Below are positions 62,496-64,000 of a DNA stretch of 64,000 nucleotides, in pieces; the stretch's first letter is position 1; every line of letters starts with the position of its first letter. This stretch comes from Epiperipatus broadwayi. Lineage: Eukaryota; Onychophora; Udeonychophora; Euonychophora; Peripatidae. The DNA is taken from assembly GCA_028023455.1 (NCBI GenBank), contig JAQFVV010000014.1, forward strand, positions 871,336 to 935,335, read 5' to 3'. The notes under the pieces are model-generated. The model was not told where the DNA came from and did no database searches. It saw only the letters and a list, made by a program, of their open reading frames with translations. The translations under genes were made by a program, and so were the position numbers.

Positions 62496-62735
62496 TTAAA
62501 ACAAAAGCATTATCAATTTCTCCCATTCAAAATCTCTTTTTTTTGTTAAGCTCAACATTTTTCTTCTTTTATTTGTTTTTACATTATGTAATCTATTCCA
62601 GTATTTAAGATGCTGTAAATTCATCCTTGAAACTTTAGAAACATCACTTTTTTTTAAAATTTCTTTACCTGCTTTGCATTTTAAATGATTTAGATAATAT
62701 TTTTTCGCATTTCTAAAATCACAAATATTCTGTGA
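62496..62735 (-). CDS. Possible terminal exon of an unknown gene
   Basis: On the minus strand CCTGTCTCACAG, like a 3' splice acceptor, precedes an open stretch that starts near NICDFRNAKKYYLNHLKC and runs about 78 codons to a TAA. It is Lys/Arg-rich and mostly helical in appearance, with LKYWNRLH and F-E-W-E-K near the end. I know no family with this sequence. Unlike most frames in the window it is not in a recognised element or repeat, and its composition is less Phe/Ile-dominated. It could still be chance. No upstream exon was found on the minus strand to the window end. Confidence 0.25.
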   Translation of the reverse strand, partial: SQNICDFRNAKKYYLNHLKCKAGKEILKKSDVSKVSRMNLQHLKYWNRLHNVKTNKRRKMLSLTKKRDFEWEKLIMLLF

Positions 62736-62756
62736 GACAGGACTTTCATTTAACAA

Positions 62757-64000
62757 TTATTTGCAAGCTTAATTTTTCAATATACATTATGCATAACTCA
62801 GAAATGGCAATTCAAGTCTGATCAAATATCAAACTAAAAGTAAATAATTCAGGTTGCATTGTGTATGATAAATGTCACACACCATATATTTAGCAACCAC
62901 ACATCATTGTGATCATTTAATGCTATTTGTTTTTCATAACTTGTGCTATATAAAATAAGCTTAGAAGTCTTTACAAGCAATAATGATGTCTGTAAAACTA
63001 AAAGACAGACTCAAGACACTGGGAAAAACATGAGGTTTTAATAAAAACATTAAAATACATTTTATTGAAACTGTCATTGTTTAAAAATAAAGAAATCATA
63101 TTTCACACCTTTCTAATGTTTTTTTAAGTTAACTTTATTACTTCAATAACAAAATAAATATTTGTTAAACTATAAAATCTGTTTTATAAACTTGACATTT
63201 TAACAAAGTAAAACTTGGATCTTTTTTTTAAAGAAAAAAATCAGATTTCAGTTATTCAAACTTCAAATAATTAACCTTTGAACTTTGAATGTTACATTTA
63301 GAGACATTACAAATAAATTTAAATTTATAAACTAAAAAAAATCTTTTTCTTTTTTTAAACTTTATTTGTCTACTTCTTTTTTAAATATTTTTATTAAAAT
63401 TGTTACCCCAAAGGTAATCTGAATTTAATGACTCTTGTGATCAATTATGTATCTTGCTTTGCACCTGATTTAATAAATTCTCTGATAGTTTTGTATCATG
63501 AAGATTTGTGAACAATTTCGATCCCCCCCCCCCATCTGAATATTTGAGCATTTATTTTATTTTTCAGTAAAAATACATATGAAAAGTTTAATGGTAAATA
63601 TATGTTTTAAATAGTTTAAATTAAAGAAATGATATTATATATTTGAAATTTTACACAAATAATTTTAGTTGTACTTATGGTAGTCTTATTTTTTTATCTT
63701 TCTATATGCTTTTTGTGACAAATATTGTCTTCCTATTTAGGGAAGAAGATAATTTTTTTAATTTTATTTTTATATTTAAATTTATTAAATAAATCAATAT
63801 TGGGGACAGGGAGATTGATGGACATAGCAAGATTTAATATTTTCGTATAAATATACTAACTAAAATGTGTTTTTTATTTGAATAAGTTATAATATATATT
63901 TTAATGTCAGATTTTTAACAACTTCACAATTTCCCACTTGATCCTTTTAAGAATTTTAACCATATCTTAGTTGGAATCAGGAGTAACAATTAGTCATTGC
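62757..64000. other. AT-rich stretch, no gene seen
   Basis: No supported reading frame. A run of about 11 C at 63523-63533 is the only marked feature. Confidence 0.6.

Overview
The window is an AT-rich animal sequence, probably from an invertebrate. It holds non-LTR retrotransposons of the RTE, CR1/L2 and Jockey/CR1/I-like types, Penelope-like elements (PLEs), Ty3/Gypsy relatives and a trace of an ISXO2/Merlin-type transposase, separated by long low-complexity DNA. I could not assign a phylum. No operon, CRISPR array, rRNA, functional tRNA or convincing host gene is visible. Nearly everything that looks coding is a decayed mobile element; one short lysine-rich reading frame near 62.6 kb might be a terminal exon of an unknown gene.

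Layout. 0.9-3.8 kb: a decayed RTE-type LINE (+) with an (AT)n(AG)n array in it. 7.6-10.2 kb: two 5'-truncated copies of one PLE head to head, a palindrome with arms of about 1.3 kb. 10.3-10.6 kb: inverted end fragments of another PLE. 11.7-21.9 kb: two related minus-strand LTR elements. The first keeps protease, RT, RNase H and integrase traces but shows no gag. The second has two LTRs of about 1.75 kb around a gag-like region with no pol.

22-42 kb: a chain of LINE pieces from two families, with a trinucleotide microsatellite at every junction. Plus-strand copies (22.1-25.0, 27.6-29.6, 36.4-36.7 kb) and a minus fragment (35.7-36.3 kb) belong to, or share the 3' end of, a Jockey/CR1-like family ending in AATAAA...GAAT followed by ATT repeats. 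Minus-strand copies (25.1-27.5, 29.8-35.6, 36.7-41.9 kb) belong to a second family with a YMDD reverse transcriptase. Three of the junctions are 3' end to 3' end. A 567-bp fold-back element is nested in one LINE and an inverted duplication in another. The chain ends at a microsatellite with about 58 uninterrupted CTG units.

44.8-49.3 kb: a minus-strand CR1/L2-type LINE whose ORF1 has a PHD-like finger, a coiled coil and an SGNH esterase, and whose ORF2 has endonuclease and RT. 52.8-53.2 kb: ISXO2/Merlin-like transposase remnant. 54.1 kb: short MITE-like inverted repeat. 57.4 kb: tRNA-derived SINE-like unit. 59.1-60.1 kb: a PLE with an intact-looking GIY-YIG domain and an inverted copy of its 3' end. 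The last 4 kb show nothing but the possible exon.

The strongest signals are the microsatellite-docked LINE chain, the repeated palindromic form of three different PLEs (each with a hammerhead-like stem followed by GAAA), and the neighbouring gag-only and pol-only LTR elements.
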